Positions 17,310-25,425 of a stretch of 64,000 nt of DNA are shown one piece after another; the stretch's first letter is position 1; the number at the start of each line of letters is the position of its first letter. Made by a program: the position numbers and the translations under genes. Origin of the DNA: Roseibium sp. (lineage in GTDB: Bacteria > Pseudomonadota > Alphaproteobacteria > Rhizobiales > Stappiaceae); assembly GCA_017643925.1 (NCBI GenBank), contig JAEPML010000014.1, positions 88,554-152,553 on the forward strand, in the 5' to 3' direction. The notes beneath the pieces were generated by a model. That model did no database searches, had not been told where the DNA came from, and saw nothing but the letters and a program-made list of their open reading frames with translations.

Positions 17310-18542
17310 ATGCGTTTTGGAAACGGGGTCTGTGGTGCTGCACTTATTGCGGCGATGTATCTGGGCATTCTGCCGCTTGGGGCGCAGGAGATTGACGGCA
17401 CACGCTTTCGGGCACCGGAAGAAGGGACTTGGTACCATTCCATCGAACCGGAAAGCTGGGTTCACATTGGCGGAGACAGAACGGAAATAGAGGATGTTCT
17501 GACCCGCATCTCCACTTCCGGAACTGAACGGAAAGTGCCTGACGACCCGGCTTTTCAGGGAGAGGGCAGTTGGGTTGCCGAATGGTCCAGGGCCGGGGAC
17601 CTGGCCCTCAGGGAAGGCCGCGCTCTTGCCGTCGCTGGAGAACAGGACGCCGCCGTGAACCGGCTTCGCGCAGCGGTGACCTATTTCCTGCGGGCATCTT
17701 CACCTCACACCGACGATCCGCTTCAGCGGGCCGCCTTGAAAAAGGCGCAGGAAAGCTATGGGCTCCTTGCCGAGAACCATGAGCTGACCATCAAGGAGAT
17801 CGAGGTTCCTTTCGAGGATCGCTCATTCAAGGCCTGGCTTCATCTGCCCGCGACGCAAGGACCTGTTCCGGTGGTTGTTGCCTCAATGGGATCCGATGTC
17901 GCCAAGGAGGAGTTGCTTCCTTATTTCGAGAAGCAACTGGCGATCCGGGGCATTGGCCTTTTGTCACTGGACATGCCCGGCATGGGAGCCTCGGCCGATT
18001 GGAGGTTCTCCCAGGACACAGACAAGATCCACGTCGCAGCGGTAAATCATCTGAAGACACTTCCCGAGATTGACGGACACAATCTGTTCATCCAGGGCGC
18101 CAGTTTCGGTGGGCACGCTGCCGCCAGGGCCTGGCTTGCGCGTCCGGACCTCGATATTGCCGGTGTCCTGTTCATGTGCGGACCGGTGCACAGCGCATTG
18201 GTCGCGCCACCACAGGCCTATGCACATTTTCCCCAGTTCACCATGGATGGTGTGCGAACCCGGTTCGGACTGGCCCCGGACGCTGGTTTTGACGAGATCT
18301 CCACCTTCGCGCGTACGCTCTCGCTCAAGAAGCAGGGATTGTTCGACGGACCCGCCATTGGAACGCCAATCTTTGCCATTTTGACCAACAACGATCCGGT
18401 AATTCCTCTCGAAGATGTCGATGCGTTTCTGTCTCGAGGCACCAACGTCAAGAAAGTCGTCTACGACACGCCGGGCCATTGTCCGGAACGCGACTCGCGC
18501 GAAGCCATGGCAGCCAGCTGGGTGCAGGACCAGCTGCGATAG
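17310..18542 (+). CDS. secreted alpha/beta hydrolase (FrsA/esterase-like)
   Basis: The 410-residue protein has a signal peptide (MRFGNGVCGAALIAAMYLGILPLGAQ) and AAAGGAGG five bases before the ATG. After a helical N-terminal cap of ~170 residues it enters an alpha/beta-hydrolase fold: VPVVVASMGSD (oxyanion strand), GIGLLSLDMPGMGAS, the nucleophile elbow IQGASFGGHAA, and late TPIFAILTNNDPVIPLEDV (acid) and YDTPGHCPERD (His). The cap plus hydrolase layout resembles FrsA/DUF1100-type esterases. Substrate is unknown. It is divergent from a MarR gene whose operator overlaps its promoter, so induction by a small aromatic or acid ligand is a reasonable guess. Confidence 0.85.
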   Translation: MRFGNGVCGAALIAAMYLGILPLGAQEIDGTRFRAPEEGTWYHSIEPESWVHIGGDRTEIEDVLTRISTSGTERKVPDDPAFQGEGSWVAEWSRAGDLALREGRALAVAGEQDAAVNRLRAAVTYFLRASSPHTDDPLQRAALKKAQESYGLLAENHELTIKEIEVPFEDRSFKAWLHLPATQGPVPVVVASMGSDVAKEELLPYFEKQLAIRGIGLLSLDMPGMGASADWRFSQDTDKIHVAAVNHLKTLPEIDGHNLFIQGASFGGHAAARAWLARPDLDIAGVLFMCGPVHSALVAPPQAYAHFPQFTMDGVRTRFGLAPDAGFDEISTFARTLSLKKQGLFDGPAIGTPIFAILTNNDPVIPLEDVDAFLSRGTNVKKVVYDTPGHCPERDSREAMAASWVQDQLR

Positions 18543-18588
18543 GCCGGCTGGTCTGGGAAATCTGCTTGCCGGGCCAAAAGAGGTGAAA

Positions 18589-19317
18589 CTAGTTGCTTGG
18601 GGCGGGCTTGATAGTCTGCCCCACATGTTTGTCGAGCGCTGCCTGGAGACGACTGGTCAGCTTGGGATCAGTTTTCGGATGGCAGGCCAGTGCAAGGTCG
18701 ACTTCCTGGATCGTGTAGACATTCTTGATGCGAACGCGCTGTTGTTCGGCGAGATAGGGGGCCGACAGGAGACCTCCCAGCCACAATTGTGTATTGCCGG
18801 TCTTCAGCATGTTCAGGTTCAGCGCATCGTCATCGACCAGGACAAGGTTCGGGTGCCCCGCCTCCTGGACTTCAACAGTGCTGGTCCAACCTCCAACGGC
18901 CCCTGTGAGATACTGGAAACTGTCGCTCATACGACTGACCGAAACATCAGCGTCTTCCAGCGCAAAGAAAGCAAAACCGTCAATTTGCAACGGGCCCACC
19001 CAGGAGAAGTTCGGTTCGCGTGTCGCGGTGCGCCACAGAGCCATGAAACAGTGGTCGGGCATGTTTTGTACCGCCAGAAGTCCGCGCTTGAACGGGCGCA
19101 GACGTATGTCAATTGCGATGCCTGCTTCTGACGCCAGTTCCCGGACAAGGTTGGTAATCGTGCCGTCGATGCGGTTTTCGGAATTCAGAAAATAAAACGG
19201 CTTGTAGTCTTCTGTGTAAATGACAATTTCTGGTTGTTCTTCATCGCTGGAGAAGGCCGCAGTGCTCCAGCACAAGCCTAGTATTGCTGTCAATATTGCA
19301 CAGAATTTCGTGCGCAT
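18589..19317 (-). CDS. periplasmic solute-binding protein, family 3 type
   Basis: The 242-residue protein has a signal peptide (MRTKFCAILTAILGLCWSTAAFS) and then PEIVIYTEDYKPFYFLNSENRIDGTITNLVRELASEAGI, the usual start of bacterial extracellular solute-binding proteins of the amino-acid type (transporter substrate-binding domain). No permease or ATPase gene is adjacent, so it may be an orphan binder or a sensory component rather than part of an ABC importer. The C-terminal lobe is shortish but complete. Convergent with the hydrolase gene. Confidence 0.8.
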   Translation of the reverse strand: MRTKFCAILTAILGLCWSTAAFSSDEEQPEIVIYTEDYKPFYFLNSENRIDGTITNLVRELASEAGIAIDIRLRPFKRGLLAVQNMPDHCFMALWRTATREPNFSWVGPLQIDGFAFFALEDADVSVSRMSDSFQYLTGAVGGWTSTVEVQEAGHPNLVLVDDDALNLNMLKTGNTQLWLGGLLSAPYLAEQQRVRIKNVYTIQEVDLALACHPKTDPKLTSRLQAALDKHVGQTIKPAPSN

Positions 19318-19416
19318 CCGGTCTCCAGGTCACCGCGGTGTGGCGCTTTTTATTTTTGAATTCAGGAACCATATAGCTTTCCGCTGGCGCAAGGAAAGGA
19401 AATCCGATTTGCCTGC

Positions 19417-19719
19417 CTATTGATCCGTGTCGCGATTGCGATCCGAATGACCCAGTGACCTCTCCGGCCAGAGCCGGTCTCTCAAGCGTTGCTTGAGGAT
19501 CTTGGCCTCAGGGAAACCGCCATCCTCTTTCCTGTCCCAGACAGTTTCACCTGCGCAGGTTATGGTGAACGTCCCGCCGGTTCCGGGGACGAGGGTTACG
19601 GCACCCACTTCCTGAGAGAATGTTGACAGGATCTCCTGTGCTATCCAGGCCGACCGCAGCATCCAGTTGCATTGGCTGCAATAGGTGATGATGATATGGG
19701 GGGAGGGAATTTCGCTCAC
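19417..19719 (-). CDS. SelT/SelW/SelH (Rdx) family thioredoxin-like protein
   Basis: The ~100-residue protein contains PHIIITYCSQCNWMLRSAWIAQEILSTF, in which C-S-Q-C is the Cys form of the selenoprotein W C-x-x-U motif, then VTLVPGTGGTFTITCAGETVWDRKEDGGFPEAKILKQRLRD, the conserved F.V...G..V..R...GGFP element. A GTG at 19719 gives a family-sized protein; no strong ribosome site is visible, so the start is uncertain. Rdx proteins are thought to be thiol redox proteins; the partner is unknown. The 5' end overlaps or abuts the divergent choline-kinase-like gene. Confidence 0.8.
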   Translation of the reverse strand: MSEIPSPHIIITYCSQCNWMLRSAWIAQEILSTFSQEVGAVTLVPGTGGTFTITCAGETVWDRKEDGGFPEAKILKQRLRDRLWPERSLGHSDRNRDTDQ

Positions 19720-20655
19720 GGTGTTCAATTTCCTGACGATTTGCAGTGCCTGCTTGTGCCACACCCGACCAACACTTCTCCAGCAGATATTGATGAAGCC
19801 GTCATTGCCGCTTTGGCGGCGCATCCTGACATTGCGCTTCTATGCGGCGAGGTTCGTCAAGCAGAACCACAGGCTGGCCTGACAAACCGGGTGTTTCGGC
19901 TGCGGGCTGACAAAGGGGACTTCTTTCTCCGTCTGCCACGGGTCGAGACAGCCGGGTCGATCAACCGGAAAGGCGAGGCTGAGAACCTTGTGATTGCAGC
20001 CGGCCTCGGGTTGGCCTTGCCTGCCCTGTTCATTGATTGTGATGCAGGTGTCCTGCTGACCGCAGCCGTTAGCGATCTGGAAAAACCGGAAGACCTGCCC
20101 GCGCGACTGGGTCTTGCTCTAGGTGCATTGCATGGATCGGGCGAAGTCTTCCATGGCAGGCTCGATCCCCACGAAACCTATCTTGCGCAACGCAGACAAT
20201 TGCGAAATTTCCAGGATTTGCCCGATGAGCTTCGGACACTTGAAGCTCTCATGGAGCGATTTGCCAAAGAAGAAGCGGTTGGGGGCGAGGGCCCTGTGCT
20301 CGTCCCGAGCCACGGTGACATGTCACCGGGAAACTGTCTCGTAACGCCGGACCGCCTTTGGCTAATCGATTGGGAATATTCCGGCATGTCAGATCCGGCC
20401 TGGGATCTTGCCTATACGATTCTGGAACATGGTTTTGACCAAGCACAGGAAGTGCAGTTCCTTGCGGCCTATCGCAGCGTTGCCGAAGATCCTGTGCCTG
20501 CCAATGCCCGGCTTGCCAGGATGAAGTCGAGATGTGATGCGATTTCGGCGCTGTGGGCTCTGGAACAGGTCGCATCCGGTCGCGATCGAATACGGTTCCT
20601 TGGTTTTGCGAAAGTGAGGCTGAAGCGTGTTTTCGATCGCAAAACGTCTAGTTGA
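19696..20655 (+). CDS. choline/ethanolamine kinase-like phosphotransferase
   Basis: The ~319-residue protein belongs to the aminoglycoside phosphotransferase/choline kinase fold: QAGLTNRVFRLRADKGDFFLRLPR (nucleotide-binding strands with the catalytic Arg), VLVPSHGDMSPGNCLVTPDRLWLIDWEYSGMSDPAWDLAYTI (Brenner motif HGDxxxxN and the metal-binding IDWEY). This HxDxxxxN...IDWEYS..D pattern is that of LicA-like choline kinases. It would phosphorylate choline or a similar amino alcohol. ATG 19696 has AGGTGA seven bases before; ATG 19672 and GTG 19756 are alternatives. It converges with and overlaps the DUF1624 gene by 8 bases. Confidence 0.8.
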   Translation: MGGGNFAHGVQFPDDLQCLLVPHPTNTSPADIDEAVIAALAAHPDIALLCGEVRQAEPQAGLTNRVFRLRADKGDFFLRLPRVETAGSINRKGEAENLVIAAGLGLALPALFIDCDAGVLLTAAVSDLEKPEDLPARLGLALGALHGSGEVFHGRLDPHETYLAQRRQLRNFQDLPDELRTLEALMERFAKEEAVGGEGPVLVPSHGDMSPGNCLVTPDRLWLIDWEYSGMSDPAWDLAYTILEHGFDQAQEVQFLAAYRSVAEDPVPANARLARMKSRCDAISALWALEQVASGRDRIRFLGFAKVRLKRVFDRKTSS

Positions 20656-21610
20656 GCGATTCCGGAATGCTGTGCGGTTCGGCCAGACACAGGGCGTATC
20701 GATTGTTCATGTGATTGCGCAGCGTCTGATTGGCAGGATCAGCCACAAGATCGGTCCAGACCTCATCGCTTTTCAAGTGAGACAGTGTGCAGCCGCAGGC
20801 CGCTTCGCAGGTCTGCGAGGTGTACCCTGACATCTGACAGGCCTCGGTACAGTTTCGGATAAAGGCGATACTTGCGCGGTCGATCTCCGGTCCGACCTGC
20901 GTTGCCAGCCAGACAAGTCCGAAGAGAAGCGGTTGATGGAGCAGGTAAATGGAGAGCGAGTGGCGCCCGAGAAACCGCGTGGCTCGTCCGGTCAGGTCTT
21001 CAAACCGGAATTTCGAAAGCCAGATCCAGAGGTGCCTTTGGCGAAAGAGCCTGGAAACGGCCACGCCGGCCAGCGTGACGCCGACCCAGGGGACAAGCGG
21101 AACATAGTCGACACTGCCGAATTCCGGTCTGCCAAGTCCCGTCCAGAGCCAGAGTTGACCGTCGAACAGGCTGGACGTTCCCCAGAAGGGAAGCGAGAGG
21201 CAAAAGACGGAGGCAGCGCCAGTCACCGCCAGCGGTAATCTTGTGAAGGGCAGGGCGACCAGGCTGGACAGGGCAATGCAGTGCAGGATGCCAAACCGCA
21301 CATATTGGGTCTTGAATATGAAGTAGGTCACCAGGGACACAGCGGCAGCGGCCAGCGAGATCACCAGAAAGCGCCGACAGAATGGTCGCCAGCGAATCTG
21401 GTTGTGGTGAGCCAGGTCAAGCCCCACCCCCGACAAGAAGAGAAAGCTTCCCGCGATCGACGCGGCGAACAGACGCCAGCCCTGGCCCTGCGCCACCGGC
21501 CACTCCACGAATGCAAACCAGGAGAGGTCCCAGGAAAAGTGATAGATCGCCATGGCCACCACGGCGAGGCCGCGGGCAAGATCGAGCGCGGCCAGACGTG
21601 TAGGGGGCAT
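20648..21610 (-). CDS. DUF1624/HGSNAT-like membrane protein with Cys-rich tail
   Basis: The 320-residue protein starts RLAALDLARGLAVVAMAIYHFSWDLSWF, the D..RG.A...M...H motif of heparan-alpha-glucosaminide N-acetyltransferase-like (DUF1624) membrane acyltransferases, and has about seven transmembrane helices, ending near SIYLLHQPLLFGLVWLA. The conserved HQP is present. Unusually, ~85 residues follow with five cysteines in C-x3-C ... C-x3-C-x-C spacing plus one later (NCTEACQ, TCEAACGCTL, ALCLAEP), predicted to lie outside the membrane. The acyl acceptor is unknown. Confidence 0.8.
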   Translation of the reverse strand: MPPTRLAALDLARGLAVVAMAIYHFSWDLSWFAFVEWPVAQGQGWRLFAASIAGSFLFLSGVGLDLAHHNQIRWRPFCRRFLVISLAAAAVSLVTYFIFKTQYVRFGILHCIALSSLVALPFTRLPLAVTGAASVFCLSLPFWGTSSLFDGQLWLWTGLGRPEFGSVDYVPLVPWVGVTLAGVAVSRLFRQRHLWIWLSKFRFEDLTGRATRFLGRHSLSIYLLHQPLLFGLVWLATQVGPEIDRASIAFIRNCTEACQMSGYTSQTCEAACGCTLSHLKSDEVWTDLVADPANQTLRNHMNNRYALCLAEPHSIPESLN

Positions 21611-21695
21611 GATCAGCCTTTTGAAACAAACGGATTGCTATCGCCAGACGATTGGCAATGGCGCAGGAAAATTCAACCGAAAAATTGGTATCGGG

Positions 21696-21821
21696 TCAGC
21701 TGCTGAAGGCAACCAGCAAAATCGTGATCAGGGCTGTGGCAGCCAGCATGGCGCCGACAACAGGCCAGGGAGACGGTCGGTGTACCGTAAACACGTCGCG
21801 GTTCGCCGGGTCTTGCAGCAT
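21696..21821 (-). CDS. 41-residue single-pass membrane peptide
   Basis: From the ATG at 21821 (GGGAGAG about 9 bases upstream) the frame encodes MLQDPANRDVFTVHRPSPWP followed by a single hydrophobic helix VVGAMLAATALITILLVAF and SS. Size and composition fit a small bacterial membrane protein. A longer upstream frame exists but lacks the ribosome site and reads like noncoding sequence. Confidence 0.45.
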   Translation of the reverse strand: MLQDPANRDVFTVHRPSPWPVVGAMLAATALITILLVAFSS

Positions 21822-22096
21822 AGCCCATCTCTCCCTTGGTCCCACCCTGGATGAACGAGACTGGGGCAGAATCATGATGGCGAAAAGATCGGAAATCGAA
21901 ACATGCCAGGTTTTCCCAAGGAAAGCGCAAGGCTGTGGAATGTGGGAGCGAGGCTGTGTTCTGCCTTGACACGTCGAAGTTGTTGGGATCGAAGCCAAAA
22001 TACCCGGAGATTGCCGATTTCATGCGCTCGGAGCACCTGCTGGGCCCCAACCGATCGTTGGCGCGTCCCACTCAAGAAGGGGGCTTATGCAATAGG

Positions 22097-23296
22097 TCAG
22101 ACCGAAGAAACAAGGGTTTCATTTGCCGTGTGAGCGATGATTTCGGCAATGTGGCGGCAATCCTCCAGTGAAAAACTGAGTGGGATTCGCATGTCGAACA
22201 GTCCGCTCAGGATGCTGTCGGTCACCGGCAAATGCTGCGGTTCCGCATATTGCCAACTGTGGTGGTTGGACGTGAAGGCAACCGGGTTCCTGTCGCCGAA
22301 CCATTTGAGTTCCACACCCAGCTTCTTGTTGGCGGATACAAACCGGAGGGCCTCTTCCGCATCAATGCCCGGTCGCGCGAACTGGATGGAGCTGCCGACA
22401 TAAGTTTCTTCCTTCGGCCGGTGGGGGACCGTTATGCCCGGGACCCCGGAAAGCACCTTTGTAATGAGATCATAGCGTTGGTTCCAGCGCCGGATGTTCG
22501 CTGGCAGGGCAGCCAGTTGAGGCAGTAGGATGGATGCACGAAGATTGTCCATGCGGCCGGACATGTTCGGGGTTTCGAGGCGAACGGTTTCGAAATACTC
22601 CGCGGGTGGTGCTGCGCCGTGTCGTTCGTAAAGCATGTAGGAACCGGACAACAGTATGGCACGAGCCATGAACGCCGGATCATCGGAGGTCAGCAGTCCG
22701 CCTTCGCCCGAGTTGAGATGCTTGTAGGTCTGGGTCGAAAAACATCCTGCGAGCCCGAAGTTTCCGCTGAGACGCCCCTTCCATTCCGCTCCCATCGTAT
22801 GGGCGCAATCCTCGATCAGTGAAACACCCTTCGCCTGGAGCAGGTCGGCAAGGGCATCCATGTCACACAGGTGCCCGCGCATGCTGGAAAGCAAGAGGAT
22901 CTTGGCCCCGCTGTCTTCAATCTTTCTGTCGAGGTCCTCAAGGTCGAGAACGAGGTCCTTCGTAATCTCGACAAAGATGGATCGCGCTCCAACGGCAGCA
23001 ATGGCCCCTGGCACCGGCGCAAGGGTAAAGGCGTTAGTCAGAACAGGATCACCGTTTGCGACACCTGCTGCCCGCAGGGCAATCGAGAGTGCATAGCCGC
23101 CGGAAGAACATGCCAGGCAATACCTCGTGCGCTGAAACTCCGCGTAAGCGCGCTCCAGTTCGGCTGCCGCGCCGATCTCGCCCGCAATCGTGTTGTACCT
23201 GTGGAGACGGCCTCCCCTTAGAACCTCCACAGCCGCGGAAATCGCTTCTTCAGGAATGGGTTCCTGTTGCGTGAAGACACCTCGAAACGGTTCCAT
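22097..23296 (-). CDS. DegT/DnrJ/EryC1/StrS family PLP aminotransferase
   Basis: The 399-residue protein is a PLP enzyme of the sugar aminotransferase family: CLACSSGGYALSIALRAAGV (cofactor phosphate loop), VSLIEDCAHTMGA (Asp pairing with the pyridine N), and FSTQTYKHLNSGEGGLL, where Lys is the Schiff-base residue. These enzymes usually aminate keto-sugars for polysaccharide or antibiotic synthesis. No sugar-nucleotide genes flank it, so its substrate is open. ATG 23296 has GGAG six bases upstream and is preferred over the ATG eleven codons earlier. Confidence 0.88.
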   Translation of the reverse strand: MEPFRGVFTQQEPIPEEAISAAVEVLRGGRLHRYNTIAGEIGAAAELERAYAEFQRTRYCLACSSGGYALSIALRAAGVANGDPVLTNAFTLAPVPGAIAAVGARSIFVEITKDLVLDLEDLDRKIEDSGAKILLLSSMRGHLCDMDALADLLQAKGVSLIEDCAHTMGAEWKGRLSGNFGLAGCFSTQTYKHLNSGEGGLLTSDDPAFMARAILLSGSYMLYERHGAAPPAEYFETVRLETPNMSGRMDNLRASILLPQLAALPANIRRWNQRYDLITKVLSGVPGITVPHRPKEETYVGSSIQFARPGIDAEEALRFVSANKKLGVELKWFGDRNPVAFTSNHHSWQYAEPQHLPVTDSILSGLFDMRIPLSFSLEDCRHIAEIIAHTANETLVSSV

Positions 23297-23480
23297 GATG
23301 CACTCCGTTTGTCCGATGCTGTCGGACACCCAATGTTGCCGTTACAAGAGCTGTACCTGAAGATCCGGATTTCGCCACATGGAAAATCGCATCCGGTGCT
23401 GAGCGTATTGGCAATGGTCTGCGGGAAGCATCAATCTGTGCCGGTCGCAGCCGGTCTCGGATGGTGCAGGAGACGGAAAC

Positions 23481-23520
23481 AAAAAAAATCAAGGCAGCGT
23501 GACGGAAATCGCGCTGCCTT
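23481..23520 (-). terminator. intrinsic terminator of the DUF3775 gene
   Basis: On the minus strand AAGGCAGCG and CGCTGCCTT (nine-base stem, twelve-base loop) are followed by GATTTTTTTT. It lies 48 bases past the stop at 23568. A second small hairpin, CTCACA-TGG-TGTGAG, precedes it at 23525-23539. Confidence 0.85.
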
Positions 23521-23567
23521 CAGGGCTCACATGGTGTGAGCATTACAAACGTGTCGAGACCGGAGGA

Positions 23568-24041
23568 TCAAAGATCCAGCGCGTCGAGGCCTGCTTCGAG
23601 ATAGTCTGCAAAGAGCGGAATACCGAGCAGGTATTTTGCAGTGGACCCCGCGGCGCGGTCCTTTGCTTCTTCAACCGCCTGCTTGAAATCTTCAGCGTCG
23701 AAATCGCCCCGACCGATCCATGTGATCGCGACCAGTTCCGCGGATTCATCCACATTCAGGTCTTCGATCAGTTCACGAAGCTCTTCGTCCGAAAGGTCTT
23801 CGCTTTCCTCTTCAGCCAGACCATCATGGCCGTGGCTCTGTTCCAGCGTGTCCTCGTCGAACTCTACGTTGCCTTCGCGGCCGTCTTCGAAAGCGTCCTG
23901 CATGGACGTGGAAGCGGCGCGCGCCTTTTGCGCATACATGCGCATGGTGTCTGCAGAGAGTGAAAGATCAATGTCCATGGCTGCCTCCGACAAACCTGTC
24001 TTTTCTTTATCGATCCACTTTTCGTCAATGGCAATGTTCAT
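23568..24041 (-). CDS. DUF3775-family protein
   Basis: The 157-residue acidic protein carries the DUF3775 C-terminal pattern: LRELIEDLNVDESAELVAITWIGRGDFDAEDFKQAVEEAKDRAAGSTAKYLLGIPLFADYLEAGLDAL. No signal peptide or membrane segment; likely cytosolic. Function of the family is unknown. ATG 24041 has AGGGA about nine bases upstream, and the leader holds a GC-rich palindrome (24080-24093). It is a single-gene unit closed by a strong terminator. Confidence 0.8.
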   Translation of the reverse strand: MNIAIDEKWIDKEKTGLSEAAMDIDLSLSADTMRMYAQKARAASTSMQDAFEDGREGNVEFDEDTLEQSHGHDGLAEEESEDLSDEELRELIEDLNVDESAELVAITWIGRGDFDAEDFKQAVEEAKDRAAGSTAKYLLGIPLFADYLEAGLDALDL

Positions 24042-24415
24042 CGTGCGAATTCCCTGCTGGAAGTCTCCCGGACCTTCCTCGGGGTTATCCCCGCTATTCA
24101 GGTCTTATCAACGAGCTTCAAGTTAATCGTTTTTCCTTTTTTACACCGCGTCCCGATCCATCTTGCGAGCGGAGATGTGTGTTGGTTTACTTTGGCTACA
24201 AATAAGTTTCTGTCTTTGACCCGGATCAACTCTGTCAGAATTCCAGCCGGCGCTATGCGATCCAAGCGCGGAATACTGAAATCAGGGCTCTCTGGCAGGC
24301 GCAGGTTTCCGGGGGCGGACCGGGCACCAGGGCTCGGCACTCATGCGTTCAGCATGAGGCCGGGCCTTTTTTTGTTTGTTCGGAAAGTCGGGGGCCAGGA
24401 CCAGCGGAACGCGCG
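24042..24415. other. intergenic region, possible plus-strand sRNA
   Basis: No protein gene is convincing. It contains the leader of the DUF3775 gene with the palindrome CGGGGTTATCCCCG (24080-24093) and, at its right end, a plus-strand terminator hairpin that no upstream plus-strand gene explains. Confidence 0.6.
24331..24373 (+). terminator. orphan intrinsic terminator, plus strand
   Basis: CTCATGC-GTTCA-GCATGAG is embedded in a longer GGC.CGG / CCGGGCC stem and followed by seven T. Nearest plus-strand coding sequence upstream is more than 3 kb away, so it may end a small RNA starting roughly at 24180-24220. It is the wrong strand for the LacI gene that ends at 24416. Confidence 0.7.
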
Positions 24416-25420
24416 TCAACCTTCGCGAAGCCTAGTCCGTTCAATCACCTGGCATTCGCCAAGCGGTGCACCCGCCATGCGTTTCATCAGGATTTCCGTC
24501 AGCATACGGCCTGCTTCCAGCCGTGAGAAGTAGACATTTGCCACTTCCGAACCGAGATAGGCCCCCAGATTTGTTCCGGACCGCACCGAATACCCGAACC
24601 CTTCCGCTTCGGATCCAAGGGCGCGCCGAACGCCCGCCCGTGCTCCCAGCAGCGTGAGTTCATTCACGCAGACAATCGCATCAGCCCCCTTTTGAACAAG
24701 GTCGAAACTGGCCTTGCTTGCGAGGATGGGATCCATCTCGATATGGGCAATCATCTCTTCGTCAACCGCCAGACCGGCCTCATCCAGGGCGGTCCGGTAG
24801 CCCTGGACCCGTTGGCCGGTGAAGGAATAGCGGAGATCGGCATCCAGCAATGCGATCCGGTGGAAACCGCGATCAAGCAGGACACGCGTTCCCTGGTAGG
24901 CCACAAAGGCGTTGTCCAGATCAAAATAGGCGTGGCTGGCGCTCATGTCCGTACGCCCGAAAGTGACAAAGGGAATTCCTTCTTCGATCAGAAACCTGAC
25001 CCGTTCATCGTCCGGTGTGGTGTGGTCGAGAATGAGGCCGTCGGCATTGCGTCCATTCACGACCTTACGCAGCTCTTCGAGGCCGTTTTCCTCCATGGTC
25101 ACCGGTGTGGCCCTCACGGAATACTCGGTTCCGGCAAGGCGTTGGTGGATGCCGTTCAAGAGCCCGACGGATCCGCTGTCGCCAACTTCCTCGTCAGAGG
25201 TGAAGCTCAGGAACGCCATGATCACAAAGGTCTGTCCCGTTCGCAGCTTGACCGCGTCCAGATTGCGCACGTATCCGAGCCTGTCGGCGGTGTCATTGAC
25301 CTTGCGGACCATGTCGGCGCTGATCCGTTCACCGCCCTTGAGCGCGCGCGCGACCGTCGTCACCGAAACTCCCAGTTCGTCGGCGATGGATTTCATCGTT
25401 ATATGCGAGCCGGTTCCCAT
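24416..25420 (-). CDS. LacI-family transcriptional regulator
   Basis: The 334-residue repressor begins (ATG 25420, AAGGGG nine bases before) MGTGSHITMKSIADELGVSVTTVARALKGGERISADMVRKVNDTADRLGYVRN, a LacI headpiece with hinge helix. The effector domain follows (TFVIMAFLSFTSDE... to VERTRLREG), of the type III periplasmic-binding fold. It starts five bases after the beta-mannosidase stop, so the two form an operon, and the palindrome upstream of the mannosidase gene is its likely operator. The inducer is probably mannose or a mannoside, by inference. Confidence 0.92.
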   Translation of the reverse strand: MGTGSHITMKSIADELGVSVTTVARALKGGERISADMVRKVNDTADRLGYVRNLDAVKLRTGQTFVIMAFLSFTSDEEVGDSGSVGLLNGIHQRLAGTEYSVRATPVTMEENGLEELRKVVNGRNADGLILDHTTPDDERVRFLIEEGIPFVTFGRTDMSASHAYFDLDNAFVAYQGTRVLLDRGFHRIALLDADLRYSFTGQRVQGYRTALDEAGLAVDEEMIAHIEMDPILASKASFDLVQKGADAIVCVNELTLLGARAGVRRALGSEAEGFGYSVRSGTNLGAYLGSEVANVYFSRLEAGRMLTEILMKRMAGAPLGECQVIERTRLREG

Positions 25421-25425
25421 GGTCG

